DNA of 64,000 nt from contig NZ_CP054861.1 in assembly GCF_013459645.1 (NCBI RefSeq), positions 5,010,001 through 5,074,000 on the forward strand, in the 5' to 3' direction. The position numbers were made by a program, and so were the translations under genes. Positions 8,462 to 17,569 of the stretch are shown one piece after another (the stretch's first letter is position 1; every line of letters starts with the position of its first letter). The DNA comes from Martelella sp. NC20 (lineage in GTDB: Bacteria > Pseudomonadota > Alphaproteobacteria > Rhizobiales > Rhizobiaceae). The notes beneath the pieces are model-generated. The model saw only the letters and a program-made list of their open reading frames with translations, was not told where the DNA came from and searched no databases.

Positions 8462-11308
8462 ATGAGCATCCCGCCCTTCATCGCCTTTGCATCGCACCCT
8501 GCCCTGCGCCAGCGATTCCTGGAGGCGCGGCCCATGCTGGTATTCGACGCTCCCGATGGCGCGATCGTGTGGGCCAATGCCGCCGGAGCCCGGCTTTTCG
8601 GTTATCCCGCGACAGACGCGGCGATCGGCGCTGGCCTGGCCGATCCGATTCTCCGGCGTCAGTTCACCGCCGCCGCCGACAGGCTGCTGGAACCTGGCGA
8701 TTGCGAAAACCTCACAATTCACCTGACGCAGCGGTTCCGGCGGGTGGCGACGACGGCGATGGCGCGACTGTTCGTGCTTGCCGGCAAACGCTATTTCCTG
8801 CTGGAATGCGAGGCCGATGGCCAGGATGACGCAAGCCTCGTGCAAGGACCGCAACATCTGGCGCTCGTGGATGGCGACGGGCGGATCACGCTCAAATCCG
8901 ACGAATTCGCCGCTACCGGTGTTAATGAAGACGATATTGCCGAAATCGCCCTGAGCCTTTCGAGGCGGGCTGACAGCTATATCGAGCGACTGGTAACCAA
9001 CGACGCCGGCATCTGGCCGGTGGCGCTGGGACGGCTTTCCAGCACGCCCGACCTGTTCCTGCTCGCCGTCTCCCCCGATCTTTCGGCGGAACTCAGACCG
9101 CATGTGCGGCCCGAACGCCTCGAACCGGCCGCACCACAGCGATCGGCGCGCGACGCCATCGCCGCCATTGACGAAAGCCTTGGCGCGCTGATGGAGGCAA
9201 GGGTGGGGCAGCCCGCAAGCCCCGTGGTCAGAAAGCAACCCGAGCCGGCATTGCCCGGGGAAGCACCGGCCGACGCTGTCTTGGAAACAGCGCTTCCGCT
9301 CCGCTTCGTCTGGCGCACGGATATCGCCGGGCGGATCGTCGAAACCTCCGGGGAACTGGTCGAGGCCGTCGGCGCGGAAACCGGCGCGATCTCCGGCCTC
9401 ACCTTCGCCGAGATCGAATCGCAGCTCGGCGTCAAGGGCGCCGGCGCGATCGGCGACCTGCTGCAGACGACGGAAACATGGTCCGGCCGCAGCGTCGAAT
9501 GGCCGCTCAGCGACACCAACATGGTCGTGCCGGTCGATCTCGCGGCCCTGCCCACCTTCACCCGTGAGCGCCGGTTCGATGGTTTTCGCGGCTTCGGCCT
9601 CGTCCGGCTTGGCGAACAGCGGGAGGCGCCGCGGCCGGTCCGGACGCAGGAGACAAAGCAGGCCGACAACCCGAAAACGCTGACGGCGGACGAGCGCCAT
9701 GCGCTGGATGAGATCGCAAGCCAGTTGCGCTCCGCAGCCCCTGCCGAGGATATAGAACCGAAAGCGCCGGAGAGCGTGCCCGCCGGCCCGGTGATCCGGC
9801 GCACGACCGCACCTCTCGACAAACCCGAAAGCGCGCCCGACACGTCCGCATTCGATCGCAGTGAAAACCCGATCGTCATTCAGGCGGGAGAGCGTGTCCT
9901 CTACGCCAACCCCGCGTTTCTGGCGATTTCCGGCTATGGCTCGCTCGACGCGGTGATCGCGGCCGGCGGAACCGATGCCTTTGTCGAGCGCGGCGGCGAC
10001 GACCGGTTGTTCCTGCGCACGGCCGACGGCGACAGGCTTCCGGTATCGTTCCACATGCAGGCGATCACCTGGAACAATGGCCGGGCGCTCGCGCTCACAT
10101 TGCGTCCGGAACACGAGAATGCGGTTTCCCTTGAAACGCCTGTAGCTGGCGCCGCGCCAAAGCAGGGGAGCGAAGCAGCGCCTGCCAAGGACGCCGAGGT
10201 CGCCGAACTGTCCTCGATCCTCGACACCGCCACAGACGGCATATTGATCCTGGACGGTGAGCGGAAGCTGCGCTCGCTCTCCGCCTCGGCCGCCGCTCTG
10301 TTTGCGACCGACACGGCGGAAGTCGCGGGCAAATCGGTCGATATCCTGTTCGCCGAGGAGAGCCACAGCGATATCAGGATGCATCTCGACCGCCTCAGCC
10401 AGCGGCCGGCCGGCGAGATTGCCACGGAGGGGCTGGAAGTGATCGGCCGGGAATCGGGCGGCGGGCTGATCCCGCTTTACGTGACGCTTGGCCCGCTGCC
10501 GCAATCGGACGGAATCTGCGTGGTGCTGCGCGATATCACCGCGCTGAAGCGCCGCGAGGACGATCTGCGCGCGGCCCGGCGCGAGGCGCGCCAGGCCGAG
10601 GATGACCGCGAGGCGTTCATCTCGGCGCTGCGCTATGAGGTCCGCCAGCCGATCGAAGCGATCGTTTCGCTTTCCGAAACCCTGGATCACCAGCCGTTCG
10701 GCGCGATCGGCGATGCCCGCTACCATGGAATTGCCCGGGAAATAGCGACCAAGGGCCGTCATGCGCGCGGCGTGATCGGGCGGCTTCTGGGTGAGCCGGA
10801 ACCGGAAATCGCTCCGCCCCCGGCGGAACCCGAAACAAAGCCCGCCGGGGATAAGGCAACGCGCATCAACGACGCCGTCGCCGAAGCCGTCAGCATGGTG
10901 CAGCCGCGCGCCAACAGCCGGCGGATCATCATTCGCGCCGCCCTTTCGTCAAGCGTCGCCACCACCACGGGCTCCCCGGAGCCGCTCCGGCAAATCGCGC
11001 ATGAACTGCTGCTGGGCGCGGTTCAGTTTACGCCGGCGGGCGGTCAGGTCGTGGTTTCGACGGCGCTGACGACGGACGGCGGCACGGTCCTGCGTTTCCG
11101 CGACAATGGCATCGCCCCCTCGCGCCGGCGCGTCGGCAATGGCGGCGCGCGGACGGAACAGGCCGCGCCTGAGAATACGCATCTGGAAAACGCCCGCAGA
11201 CTTGCCGAAAGCCTCGGCGCGCGCCTGGTCGTTCAGGCAGTGCCGAATGAAGGCATGCTGGTCGAGGTTTTCCTGCCCGAGCGGCAGGCCCGGCCGCTGC
11301 ATTATTGA
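8462..11308 (+). CDS. DivL-like multi-PAS histidine pseudokinase
   Basis: 948 residues. PAS-like segments lie at about residues 20-110, 280-380, 465-545 (PIVIQAGERVLYANPAFLAI) and 580-690 (DGILILDGERKLRSLSASAA, ending VVLRDITALKRREDDL). A short coiled coil leads to a dimerisation helix FISALRYEVRQPIEAIVSL, where the expected phospho-acceptor His is Tyr725. In the ATPase domain the N-box reads HELLLGAVQFTPAGGQ with Gly852 in place of the conserved Asn; DNGIAPS is an altered G1 box, and the GTGLGL lid motif is missing. Caulobacter DivL likewise has Tyr at this site and works as an allosteric partner in the CckA-CtrA cell-cycle pathway. No transmembrane segment is obvious. A role in cell-cycle or polarity signalling is inference. 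Confidence 0.75.
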   Translation: MSIPPFIAFASHPALRQRFLEARPMLVFDAPDGAIVWANAAGARLFGYPATDAAIGAGLADPILRRQFTAAADRLLEPGDCENLTIHLTQRFRRVATTAMARLFVLAGKRYFLLECEADGQDDASLVQGPQHLALVDGDGRITLKSDEFAATGVNEDDIAEIALSLSRRADSYIERLVTNDAGIWPVALGRLSSTPDLFLLAVSPDLSAELRPHVRPERLEPAAPQRSARDAIAAIDESLGALMEARVGQPASPVVRKQPEPALPGEAPADAVLETALPLRFVWRTDIAGRIVETSGELVEAVGAETGAISGLTFAEIESQLGVKGAGAIGDLLQTTETWSGRSVEWPLSDTNMVVPVDLAALPTFTRERRFDGFRGFGLVRLGEQREAPRPVRTQETKQADNPKTLTADERHALDEIASQLRSAAPAEDIEPKAPESVPAGPVIRRTTAPLDKPESAPDTSAFDRSENPIVIQAGERVLYANPAFLAISGYGSLDAVIAAGGTDAFVERGGDDRLFLRTADGDRLPVSFHMQAITWNNGRALALTLRPEHENAVSLETPVAGAAPKQGSEAAPAKDAEVAELSSILDTATDGILILDGERKLRSLSASAAALFATDTAEVAGKSVDILFAEESHSDIRMHLDRLSQRPAGEIATEGLEVIGRESGGGLIPLYVTLGPLPQSDGICVVLRDITALKRREDDLRAARREARQAEDDREAFISALRYEVRQPIEAIVSLSETLDHQPFGAIGDARYHGIAREIATKGRHARGVIGRLLGEPEPEIAPPPAEPETKPAGDKATRINDAVAEAVSMVQPRANSRRIIIRAALSSSVATTTGSPEPLRQIAHELLLGAVQFTPAGGQVVVSTALTTDGGTVLRFRDNGIAPSRRRVGNGGARTEQAAPENTHLENARRLAESLGARLVVQAVPNEGMLVEVFLPERQARPLHY

Positions 11309-11389
11309 GAGCGCGGGGCGTATTGCCCGGGACGGATTGAGACCGTAAGAACGGTCATCACAAATCGGCTTGCCGGAAGGCCGCTGCCC

Positions 11390-13054
11390 ATGTCCGCATC
11401 AGATATCAGCAACACCACGCGCGTTCGTCGGCGGATGGCGTTTGCGCCGCTCCCCTTGGCGGCGGGCGTGATCTGCGCGCTGATGCTGCTGCCGCTTGCC
11501 GCGATCGTCTGGCTCGCCTTCACCTCCGATCTTTCGGCGATTTCACATCTGGCAACGACGGTGCTGCCGGGTGCAGCCCGGCGGACATTCTGGCTGCTGG
11601 CGCTGAACGGCCTCATCACCGGAGTGGTGGGGGTCATGACGGCATGGCTGGTGGTGTCGTTCAGCTTCCCCTTCCGACGGGCGCTCTCGGTCCTTCTGGT
11701 GCTGCCGCTCGCCATGCCGATCTATCTCGCCGCCTATGCCTTCGGCGAGTTCCTCGATTTCACCGGCCCGGTGCAGACGCTTTACCGCTCGGTCTTTGGC
11801 TTTCAGAGCGCGCGCGACTATTATTTCCCGGATATCCGCTCGCTCGGCGGCGCGGTGCTGGTGATGACGGCGGTGCTCTATCCTTATGTCTACCTCACCG
11901 CCCGCGCTGTATTCGCCATGCAGGGGCGCAATGCGGCGGAGGTGGCCCGCACCCTCGGCGCGGGGCGTTGGCGGGTGTTGTGGCGGGTGCAGTTTCCGAT
12001 GGCCCGCCCCGCCATCATTGTCGGGCTGACGCTGGTGATGATGGAAAGCCTCAACGATATCGGCGCGGTGCAATATCTCGGCGTCAATACGCTGACCTTC
12101 TCGATCTACGAGACCTGGCTGAACCGGGGCGATCTGGGCGGGGCGGCGCAGCTTTCGGCGATCATGCTGGCCTTCGTGCTGGCGCTGATCATGCTTGAGC
12201 GGCTGGCGCGGCGAAACCAGCGTTACGCCTCGGCGCGCGCGAGCGGCGAGGCCGCCCGGCAGCGGCTCACCGGCGCGAAAGCCTGGACTGCGACCGTCAG
12301 CTGCATGCTGCCGGTCGTCATCGGCTTTCTGGTCCCGGCGCTGGTGCTGCTCGATTTCGCGCTGAAGCGGCTGGACGATTTCGCCTCCGCGCGCCTGCTC
12401 GATGCCCTGATGACCAGCATCACCGTGTCCGGGCTGGCCGCGATCGCCGCTGTCATCTTCGGATTGACGATCGCCTACGCCGTCAGAAGCCATGCCTCGC
12501 CGAGGACCCGCGGTTTCGCCCGCCTCGCCTCGCTCGGCTACGCCATTCCGGGAACAGTGCTGGCGATCGGCGTGCTGATACCGCTTGCCGGGTTCGATAA
12601 CGGCGTGGATGGCCTGATGCGATCCTCGTTCGGGATTTCGACGGGGCTGGTTTTGTCAGGCAGCGGCTTTGCGATCGTCTATGCCTGCACCGCACGGTTT
12701 CTGGCGATGGCCGAAGGCAGCATCGATTCCGGCTTCCAGAAACTCTCGCCCAATCTCGATATGGCCGCGCGCACGCTTGGCCGGCCGCCGATGAAGGCGC
12801 TGTTTTCCGTGCTTCTGCCCAATATGCGCCCGGCGCTGTGGACCGCGGCGCTGCTGGTGTTCATCGAGACGCTGAAGGAGCTTTCGGCGACGATCCTGCT
12901 CAGACCGTTCAACTTCAACACGCTTGCAACCCTCGTCTACGAGGATGCCTCGCGATCCCAGGTCGAAAGCGCCTCCGTGCCCGCGATCATCATCATTCTT
13001 GCGGGACTGGTCCCGGTGCTGCTGGTGTCACGGTCGATGGAACGGCGAGACTGA
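11390..13054 (+). CDS. Fused ferric iron ABC transporter permease (FbpB/SfuB-like)
   Basis: 554 residues, about 12 membrane spans, made of two homologous permease halves. Each half carries an EAA-type loop that contacts the ATPase: EVARTLGAGRWRVLWRVQFP (about residues 184-203) and DMAARTLGRPPMKALFSVLLP (about 461-481). This doubled architecture is typical of FbpB permeases. GGAAGG precedes the ATG at a good distance. No binding protein or ATPase is adjacent; the FbpA-like protein at 3292-4326 is the closest candidate partner and the ATPase must lie outside the window. No TGA-N9-TCA box is visible in the 81 bases between the pseudokinase gene and this start. Confidence 0.85.
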   Translation: MSASDISNTTRVRRRMAFAPLPLAAGVICALMLLPLAAIVWLAFTSDLSAISHLATTVLPGAARRTFWLLALNGLITGVVGVMTAWLVVSFSFPFRRALSVLLVLPLAMPIYLAAYAFGEFLDFTGPVQTLYRSVFGFQSARDYYFPDIRSLGGAVLVMTAVLYPYVYLTARAVFAMQGRNAAEVARTLGAGRWRVLWRVQFPMARPAIIVGLTLVMMESLNDIGAVQYLGVNTLTFSIYETWLNRGDLGGAAQLSAIMLAFVLALIMLERLARRNQRYASARASGEAARQRLTGAKAWTATVSCMLPVVIGFLVPALVLLDFALKRLDDFASARLLDALMTSITVSGLAAIAAVIFGLTIAYAVRSHASPRTRGFARLASLGYAIPGTVLAIGVLIPLAGFDNGVDGLMRSSFGISTGLVLSGSGFAIVYACTARFLAMAEGSIDSGFQKLSPNLDMAARTLGRPPMKALFSVLLPNMRPALWTAALLVFIETLKELSATILLRPFNFNTLATLVYEDASRSQVESASVPAIIIILAGLVPVLLVSRSMERRD

Positions 13055-13106
13055 TCCATCTTCCTCTCCCGGCCCTTCCCCTGAGGAAAAGACCGGAGAA
13101 GGCATG

Positions 13107-14171
13107 TTACCCGATCTTCGGCGCCAGCGAGCCGCTGGCGTAGCGTTTGGCCATTTCCGACATCGGGATCGCCTTGATCTTGTCGGCGTGACCGGCCGTG
13201 CCGAAGGCTTCGAAGCGTTCGACGCAGAGCCTGGTCATCGCCTCCATCGCGGGTTTCAGATATTTGCGGGGGTCGAATTCGGACGGGTTTTCGGCGAACA
13301 CCTTGCGGATCGCCCCGGTCATGGCCATGCGGTTGTCGGTGTCGATGTTGACCTTGCGCACGCCATGCTTGATGCCGCGCTGGATTTCCTCGACCGGCAC
13401 GCCCCAGGTCGGCTTCATCTCGCCGCCATATCTGTTGATGATCTCCTGAAGCTCCTCCGGCACGGAGGATGAGCCGTGCATGACCAGATGGGTGTTCGGC
13501 AGGCGGCGGTGGATCTCCTCGATCACATCCATTGCCAGCACCTCGCCATCCGGCTTGCGGGTGAACTTGTAGGCCCCGTGGCTGGTGCCCATGGCAACCG
13601 CCAGCGCATCGACGCCGGTGTCCTTCACGAACTGCACCGCCTGTTCGGGATCGGTCAGAAGCTCTTCGCGTTCGAGCTTGCCCTCGAAGCCGTGGCCGTC
13701 CTCCTTCTCGCCCTCGCCGGTCTCCAGCGAGCCGAGCACCCCGATCTCGCCCTCGACGGAGGCGCCCGCCCAATGGGCGAAATCACAGACCCGCTTCGTG
13801 ATGCCGGCATTGTATTCGTAGGAGGCCGGGGTCTTGCCGTCGGCTTCCAGAGAACCGTCCATCATCACCGAGGAAAAGCCGTACTGGATGGCGGTCATGC
13901 AGGTGGCTTCGCTGTTGCCGTGGTCCTGATGCATGACAACCGGAATATCGGGATAAAGTTCAATCAGTCCTTCGATCAGCTTGGCCAGGATCAGGTCGTT
14001 GGCATAGGAACGCGCGCCGCGGCTTGCCTGAATGATCAGCGGCGACGCCGTCTGTTTCGCCGCGGCCATGATCGCGAGGCCCTGTTCCATGTTGTTGATG
14101 TTGAAGGCCGGAACGCCATAACCGTATTCGGCCGCGTGATCGAGTAACTGCCGCAAGGTAATCCGGGGCAT
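13107..14171 (-). CDS. fba: Class II fructose-1,6-bisphosphate aldolase
   Basis: 354 residues from the ATG preceded by CAGGAG ([19 protein letters not shown]); a longer frame to 14294 has no family support. Zinc-site motif [10 protein letters not shown] (His81, Asp83, His84) and the later HGSSSVP and [13 protein letters not shown] segments identify the Calvin-cycle-type class II subfamily. It cleaves fructose-1,6-bisphosphate to glyceraldehyde-3-phosphate and dihydroxyacetone phosphate in the cytosol, reversibly. It is divergent from a DeoR-family regulator, and the shared AT-rich spacer carries repeated sites, so it is a likely target of that regulator. It is convergent with the ferric permease gene. 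Confidence 0.92.
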   Translation of the reverse strand: MPRITLRQLLDHAAEYGYGVPAFNINNMEQGLAIMAAAKQTASPLIIQASRGARSYANDLILAKLIEGLIELYPDIPVVMHQDHGNSEATCMTAIQYGFSSVMMDGSLEADGKTPASYEYNAGITKRVCDFAHWAGASVEGEIGVLGSLETGEGEKEDGHGFEGKLEREELLTDPEQAVQFVKDTGVDALAVAMGTSHGAYKFTRKPDGEVLAMDVIEEIHRRLPNTHLVMHGSSSVPEELQEIINRYGGEMKPTWGVPVEEIQRGIKHGVRKVNIDTDNRMAMTGAIRKVFAENPSEFDPRKYLKPAMEAMTRLCVERFEAFGTAGHADKIKAIPMSEMAKRYASGSLAPKIG

Positions 14172-14278
14172 CGCCAAGTCTCCTGTGATCGAGCGCCGCC
14201 TTTGTCGGCGGCCCATCAAAATGTTCCTCAGCCACCCGATTATGGCAGCTTTGTTTTCTGATGATAGGAGGTGCGACG

Positions 14279-14332
14279 AAAATAACAATATCATTTTACA
14301 AACAACATATTAATTGTTATTTTAATCGTTAT
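14279..14332. promoter_or_regulatory. Repeated TTGTTAT sites in the fba-deoR spacer
   Basis: TTAATTGTTAT (14310-14320) and TTAATCGTTAT (14322-14332) are direct repeats set 12 bases apart; a related copy lies inverted as AAAATAACAATAT (14279-14291). The spacer between the two divergent starts is markedly AT-rich. Repeats of this kind in a divergent promoter are typical DeoR-family operators; the exact footprint is inferred. Confidence 0.45.
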
Positions 14333-14403
14333 AAAATGTGATATGTATCATAGACGGCGGTGTTATATCTAAAACACCCGAACATTGGGACATGGAGAGG
14401 CCG

Positions 14404-15168
14404 GTGAAAGCCGATGAAAGACGGGCGGCGATGATGGCGCTGCTGATGGAAAAGGGCACCGCAGGCGTCGATGAGCTGAGCCTTCGCTTCCATGTTTCGA
14501 AGATGACGGTGCATCGCGATCTGGATGAACTCGAGGCCTCCGGCCAGCTCCGCAAGGTGCGCGGCGGGGCTTCCGTGCAGTCGTCAGCGATGTTCCAGGC
14601 GGATTTCCGCTATCGCCAGAAGATGGCGGCCAACGAAAAAGCGCGGATCGCCGCGCGTGCGGCAGCGCTCGTCGAGCCTGGCATGACGCTGATGATCGAT
14701 GATTCGTCGACGGCGGCCAACCTGACCGAGCATCTGACCCACCGCCTGCCGCTGACTGTGATTTCGAACAATCTGAGTGTGATTTCACAGCTTGCCGGCG
14801 TTGCCGGCATCGAACTGATGGCGCTGGGCGGCCAGTACAGCCGCAAGTTCAACGGATTTTTCGGCCTGCTGACGGAGGACGCGCTCCGGGGGCTGCGCGC
14901 CGATATCGGCTTCATCTCCGCATCGGCGATCTATGAGGGCGCGGCCTTCCACCAGGACCCGGAAGTCGTGCAAACCAAAAGGCTGGTCGTCAAAGGCGCC
15001 GAACGGCGCGTCCTGCTGGCCGATCACACCAAGTTCGGCCGCCCCGGCCTGCATTTCCTGACCGGGCTCGAAACCTTCACCGCAGTGTTCACCGGATCGG
15101 AACTGGCCGAGGAGCATCGCGGCGTATTGCAGGAAAAAGGCGTTGCGCTGCATTGCGTTGCGCCTTGA
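14404..15168 (+). CDS. DeoR/GlpR-family transcriptional regulator
   Basis: 254 residues from a GTG preceded by GGAGAGG; an ATG at 14392 in the same frame would add 4 residues. The N-terminal winged helix is clear (GVDELSLRFHVSKMTVHRDL, about residues 20-40), then the DeoR C-terminal sugar-phosphate sensor domain with MIDDSSTAANLTEHL, VISNNLSV, LGGQYSRKFNGFFG and the closing LADHTKFGRPGLH. Family members respond to phosphorylated sugars. Its divergent position and the repeated sites between the genes point to control of fba and of itself by a glycolytic or sugar-phosphate signal. Confidence 0.85.
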   Translation: MKADERRAAMMALLMEKGTAGVDELSLRFHVSKMTVHRDLDELEASGQLRKVRGGASVQSSAMFQADFRYRQKMAANEKARIAARAAALVEPGMTLMIDDSSTAANLTEHLTHRLPLTVISNNLSVISQLAGVAGIELMALGGQYSRKFNGFFGLLTEDALRGLRADIGFISASAIYEGAAFHQDPEVVQTKRLVVKGAERRVLLADHTKFGRPGLHFLTGLETFTAVFTGSELAEEHRGVLQEKGVALHCVAP

Positions 15169-15191
15169 TCCACGCCCTACCCGCAACCCGC

Positions 15192-16106
15192 TCAGTGTGA
15201 GCCGAACAGCAGCGAACGATGCACGCTTGCGCCGGCGAGATTGCCGTCACCCACGGCGAGCGCCACGGATGCCATCGGGCGAGCGGCATCGCCGCAGGCA
15301 AACACGCCCGCCTGGCTGGTTTCCTTCATCTCGCCGGTCCGGATCACCGCCCCGATCGGCCCCTCTTCGAAATCAAGGCCGAGGTCGCTCGCGATCGGAC
15401 TGGCGACCTCGAACCGCGCCAGGGCGAACAGGCCGGCGAAGGGCAGAACCCGCCCACCCACAAGCCGAACGTCGGCGTGACCGGCAATCGCCTCGATCGG
15501 GCCGCGCTCGATCGTCACGCCGCGCGCCGCAAGGCTTTGAAGCTGGTCGTCATCCGGCTCGAAGGCGTTGTTGAGGAGCAATGTCGTGGGGCCCCAATCC
15601 GGCAGCATAAGCGCCTGATGCAGCGAAAGCGCCGAGCCGGCAATCACACCGATCTCTCCCTGGTTCAGCTCGTAGCCATGGCAATACGGGCAGTGAAACA
15701 CCGCCCTGCCCCAGCGTTCGGCAAGGCCGGCGATATCGGGCATGATATCCCTGACGCCGATTGCCAGAAGCAGCCGGCGCGCCAGATGCCGTTCCCCCTT
15801 GGCCGTGACCGCAAAGCGCGCCTCGGTACCTTCGTCCGGCTCCAGGCGTACCGCACTTTCGGCCCGGGCCGAAAGCCAGCTTACCGTGCTGTACTTCATC
15901 ACCTGGGCGCGCGCGTCGGCGGCGATGACGGCGGGATCGGCGCCGTCATTGGTGAGAAAGCCATGCGAGTGGCTTGAAAACCGGTTCCGCCGCTGCCCCT
16001 CATCGATGACAAGCACGCTGCGCCGGGCGCGGCCGAGCTGCAGGGCGGCGGAAAGACCGGCATAGCTTCCGCCGATTATGATCACGTCGTGAATGATAGC
16101 ATTCAT
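15192..16106 (-). CDS. Thioredoxin-reductase-like NAD(P)/FAD disulfide oxidoreductase
   Basis: 304 residues from the ATG after GAAAGGTTATCCC. FAD dinucleotide fold at the N-terminus (VIIIGGSYAGLSAALQLGRA, residues 9-28), redox-active pair C139-P-Y-C142 within HCPYCHGYE, and the C-terminal FAD motif GVFACGDAARPM. Length and layout match low-molecular-weight thioredoxin reductase relatives; no thioredoxin is nearby, so the electron acceptor is unknown. The gene diverges from an Rrf2-family regulator and their 149-bp spacer holds an AT-rich stretch (TAAGTTACATAATTTACG), a likely shared control region. A role in redox homeostasis is inferred. Confidence 0.8.
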   Translation of the reverse strand: MNAIIHDVIIIGGSYAGLSAALQLGRARRSVLVIDEGQRRNRFSSHSHGFLTNDGADPAVIAADARAQVMKYSTVSWLSARAESAVRLEPDEGTEARFAVTAKGERHLARRLLLAIGVRDIMPDIAGLAERWGRAVFHCPYCHGYELNQGEIGVIAGSALSLHQALMLPDWGPTTLLLNNAFEPDDDQLQSLAARGVTIERGPIEAIAGHADVRLVGGRVLPFAGLFALARFEVASPIASDLGLDFEEGPIGAVIRTGEMKETSQAGVFACGDAARPMASVALAVGDGNLAGASVHRSLLFGSH

Positions 16107-16255
16107 GGGATAACCTTTCATATCTCGACACAACATAAGTTACATAATTTACGCGAGTCAAGGCTCTCGAAACTTTTGTTGTGACGTGACTTGCTGACCG
16201 TGGTAGGAGAAAACGGCAAGGCGATCTCGCGAGCATCACCCAAAGGAGAGACATC

Positions 16256-16711
16256 ATGCGACAGGACAGCCGGCTCTCGCGCATGCTTCATGTTCTGATC
16301 CATATGGGCCGCTATGACGGCGTCATGACCTCCGACATGATCGCCGGCATGCTCGACGCCAATCCCGTGGTGATCCGCCGCACCATGGCGGGGCTGCGCG
16401 ATCAGGGATATGTGCGCTCCGAAAAGGGCCATCGCGGCGGCTGGACGCTGGCAAGACCGCTTTCCGAACTGTCGCTGCTCGACATCTACCGCGCCGTGGG
16501 GGAGCCATCGGTATTCGCCGTCGGCCCCGCCTACGACATGCCGGGCTGCCCGATCGAGCAGGCGGTTAACGCGAAACTGAAGGATGTGTTCGACGAGGCG
16601 GAGCAATTGCTGCTCAGGCGTTTTTCCGGCATGACCCTGGCCGATATCGCCGATGCGTTTCCGGCCGGTTCTCCGGACGGCAGCCCCGCCACGGGAGAGC
16701 GTTGCAGTTGA
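16256..16711 (+). CDS. Rrf2-family transcriptional regulator (few cysteines)
   Basis: 151 residues, AAAGGAGAG ribosome site just upstream. The winged helix spans about residues 1-70 (SDMIAGMLDANPVVIRRTMAG recognition region; KGHRGGWTLARPL wing). Unlike RirA at 2661-3128, only Cys99 (GCPIEQA) and a C-terminal Cys remain, so a 3-Cys iron-sulfur cluster is unlikely; cysteine-based redox sensing, or dimer-based liganding, is possible. Divergent to the flavoprotein oxidoreductase and directly upstream of a truncated haemoglobin, it is probably the local redox or nitrosative-stress switch. Confidence 0.78.
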   Translation: MRQDSRLSRMLHVLIHMGRYDGVMTSDMIAGMLDANPVVIRRTMAGLRDQGYVRSEKGHRGGWTLARPLSELSLLDIYRAVGEPSVFAVGPAYDMPGCPIEQAVNAKLKDVFDEAEQLLLRRFSGMTLADIADAFPAGSPDGSPATGERCS

Positions 16712-16790
16712 CCACAGCCAACGCGGTTGACGCGCACGGGTCTGTTGACTACGCCTTCGACGGAAAAGCAGAGATCGCGGATATAGGTTT

Positions 16791-17198
16791 ATGCAGGACG
16801 ACCAGATGAACGCGCGCGAAACGGTCACACTTTACGAGGCCATAGGGGGGGCCGACGCCGTCGCACGGCTCGTGCACCGTTTCTACGAATTGATGGATAC
16901 CCTGCCGGAGGCCGCGCGCTGCCGCGCCGTCCATCCTGCCGACCTATCGGGTTCGGAAGCGAAATTTCGCGACTACATGACCGGTTATCTCGGCGGACCA
17001 CCGGTTTATGTCGAAAAACACGGGCATCCGCGCCTCAAAATGCGCCATATGCCGGCGCCGATCGGGCCGGAGGAGCGCGATGAGTGGCTGCTGTGCTTCC
17101 GCCGGGCGCTGGAAGAGACCGTGCCCGATATCAGGCTGCGCGCGGTGATCATGCCGCCGATCGAGAAACTCGCTTATCACATGCAAAACAGGAGTTGA
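16791..17198 (+). CDS. Group II truncated haemoglobin
   Basis: 135 residues. The trHb2 signature is intact: FYELMD (B helix, with Tyr32), YMTGYLGGPPVYVEKHGHPRL, proximal-heme His86 in MRHMPAPIG, and Trp99 (G8) in DEWLLC. Such proteins bind O2 and NO and often detoxify NO or peroxide in the cytosol. The gene lies 79 bases after the Rrf2 regulator on the same strand and 2 bases before the DUF423 gene, so the three may be cotranscribed. A second in-frame ATG at 16806 is an alternative start. Confidence 0.9.
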   Translation: MQDDQMNARETVTLYEAIGGADAVARLVHRFYELMDTLPEAARCRAVHPADLSGSEAKFRDYMTGYLGGPPVYVEKHGHPRLKMRHMPAPIGPEERDEWLLCFRRALEETVPDIRLRAVIMPPIEKLAYHMQNRS

Positions 17199-17200
17199 GG

Positions 17201-17569
17201 ATGGCAGGCCTTGCGCTTTCATCACGGATATTGCTTTTCTGCGGAGGCCTCACTGGCGCAAGCGGTGTCATGCTTGCCGCCGCCGCCTATCATGGCGACA
17301 GCGCCGTGCTGCAATCGGCCGCCCTCGTCTGTCTCGCCAACGGCCCGGCGCTGCTGGCGCTCGCGATGCTGGCCATGCGCACCGCCGTCGCGACTGCGTC
17401 GGGGATATTGATCGCATTCGGAACGCTGCTGTTTGCAGGCGACATCGCGGCGCTCGCCTATATGGGCTCGGATCTTTTCCGCATGGCGGCCCCGGTTGGC
17501 GGAACCGCGATCATAGCGGGCTGGCTGATGGCCGCACTCGCCGCGCTGCTGCCGGCAAGCCGCGACTGA
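17201..17569 (+). CDS. DUF423 family small membrane protein
   Basis: 122 residues from the ATG after GGAGTTGAGG, starting 2 bases after the haemoglobin stop, hence translationally linked. Four hydrophobic helices with the DUF423 pattern: GLTGASGVMLAAAAYHG near the start and GTLLFAGDIAALAYMG in the third helix. The protein is an inner-membrane protein of unknown function. It abuts the convergent VOC gene with no spacer (17569/17570). Confidence 0.75.
   Translation: MAGLALSSRILLFCGGLTGASGVMLAAAAYHGDSAVLQSAALVCLANGPALLALAMLAMRTAVATASGILIAFGTLLFAGDIAALAYMGSDLFRMAAPVGGTAIIAGWLMAALAALLPASRD

Noticed and set aside
8342..10762. 806-residue frame on the minus strand opposite the DivL-like gene
   Set aside because: High GC creates long antisense frames; composition is Arg/His/Gly-rich with no domain, and the plus-strand gene has clear PAS and kinase motifs.
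11309..11389. IRO box before the ferric permease gene
   Set aside because: The TGA of GGATTGAGACC is not followed by TCA at the required 9-base spacing; no match to TGA-N9-TCA was found.
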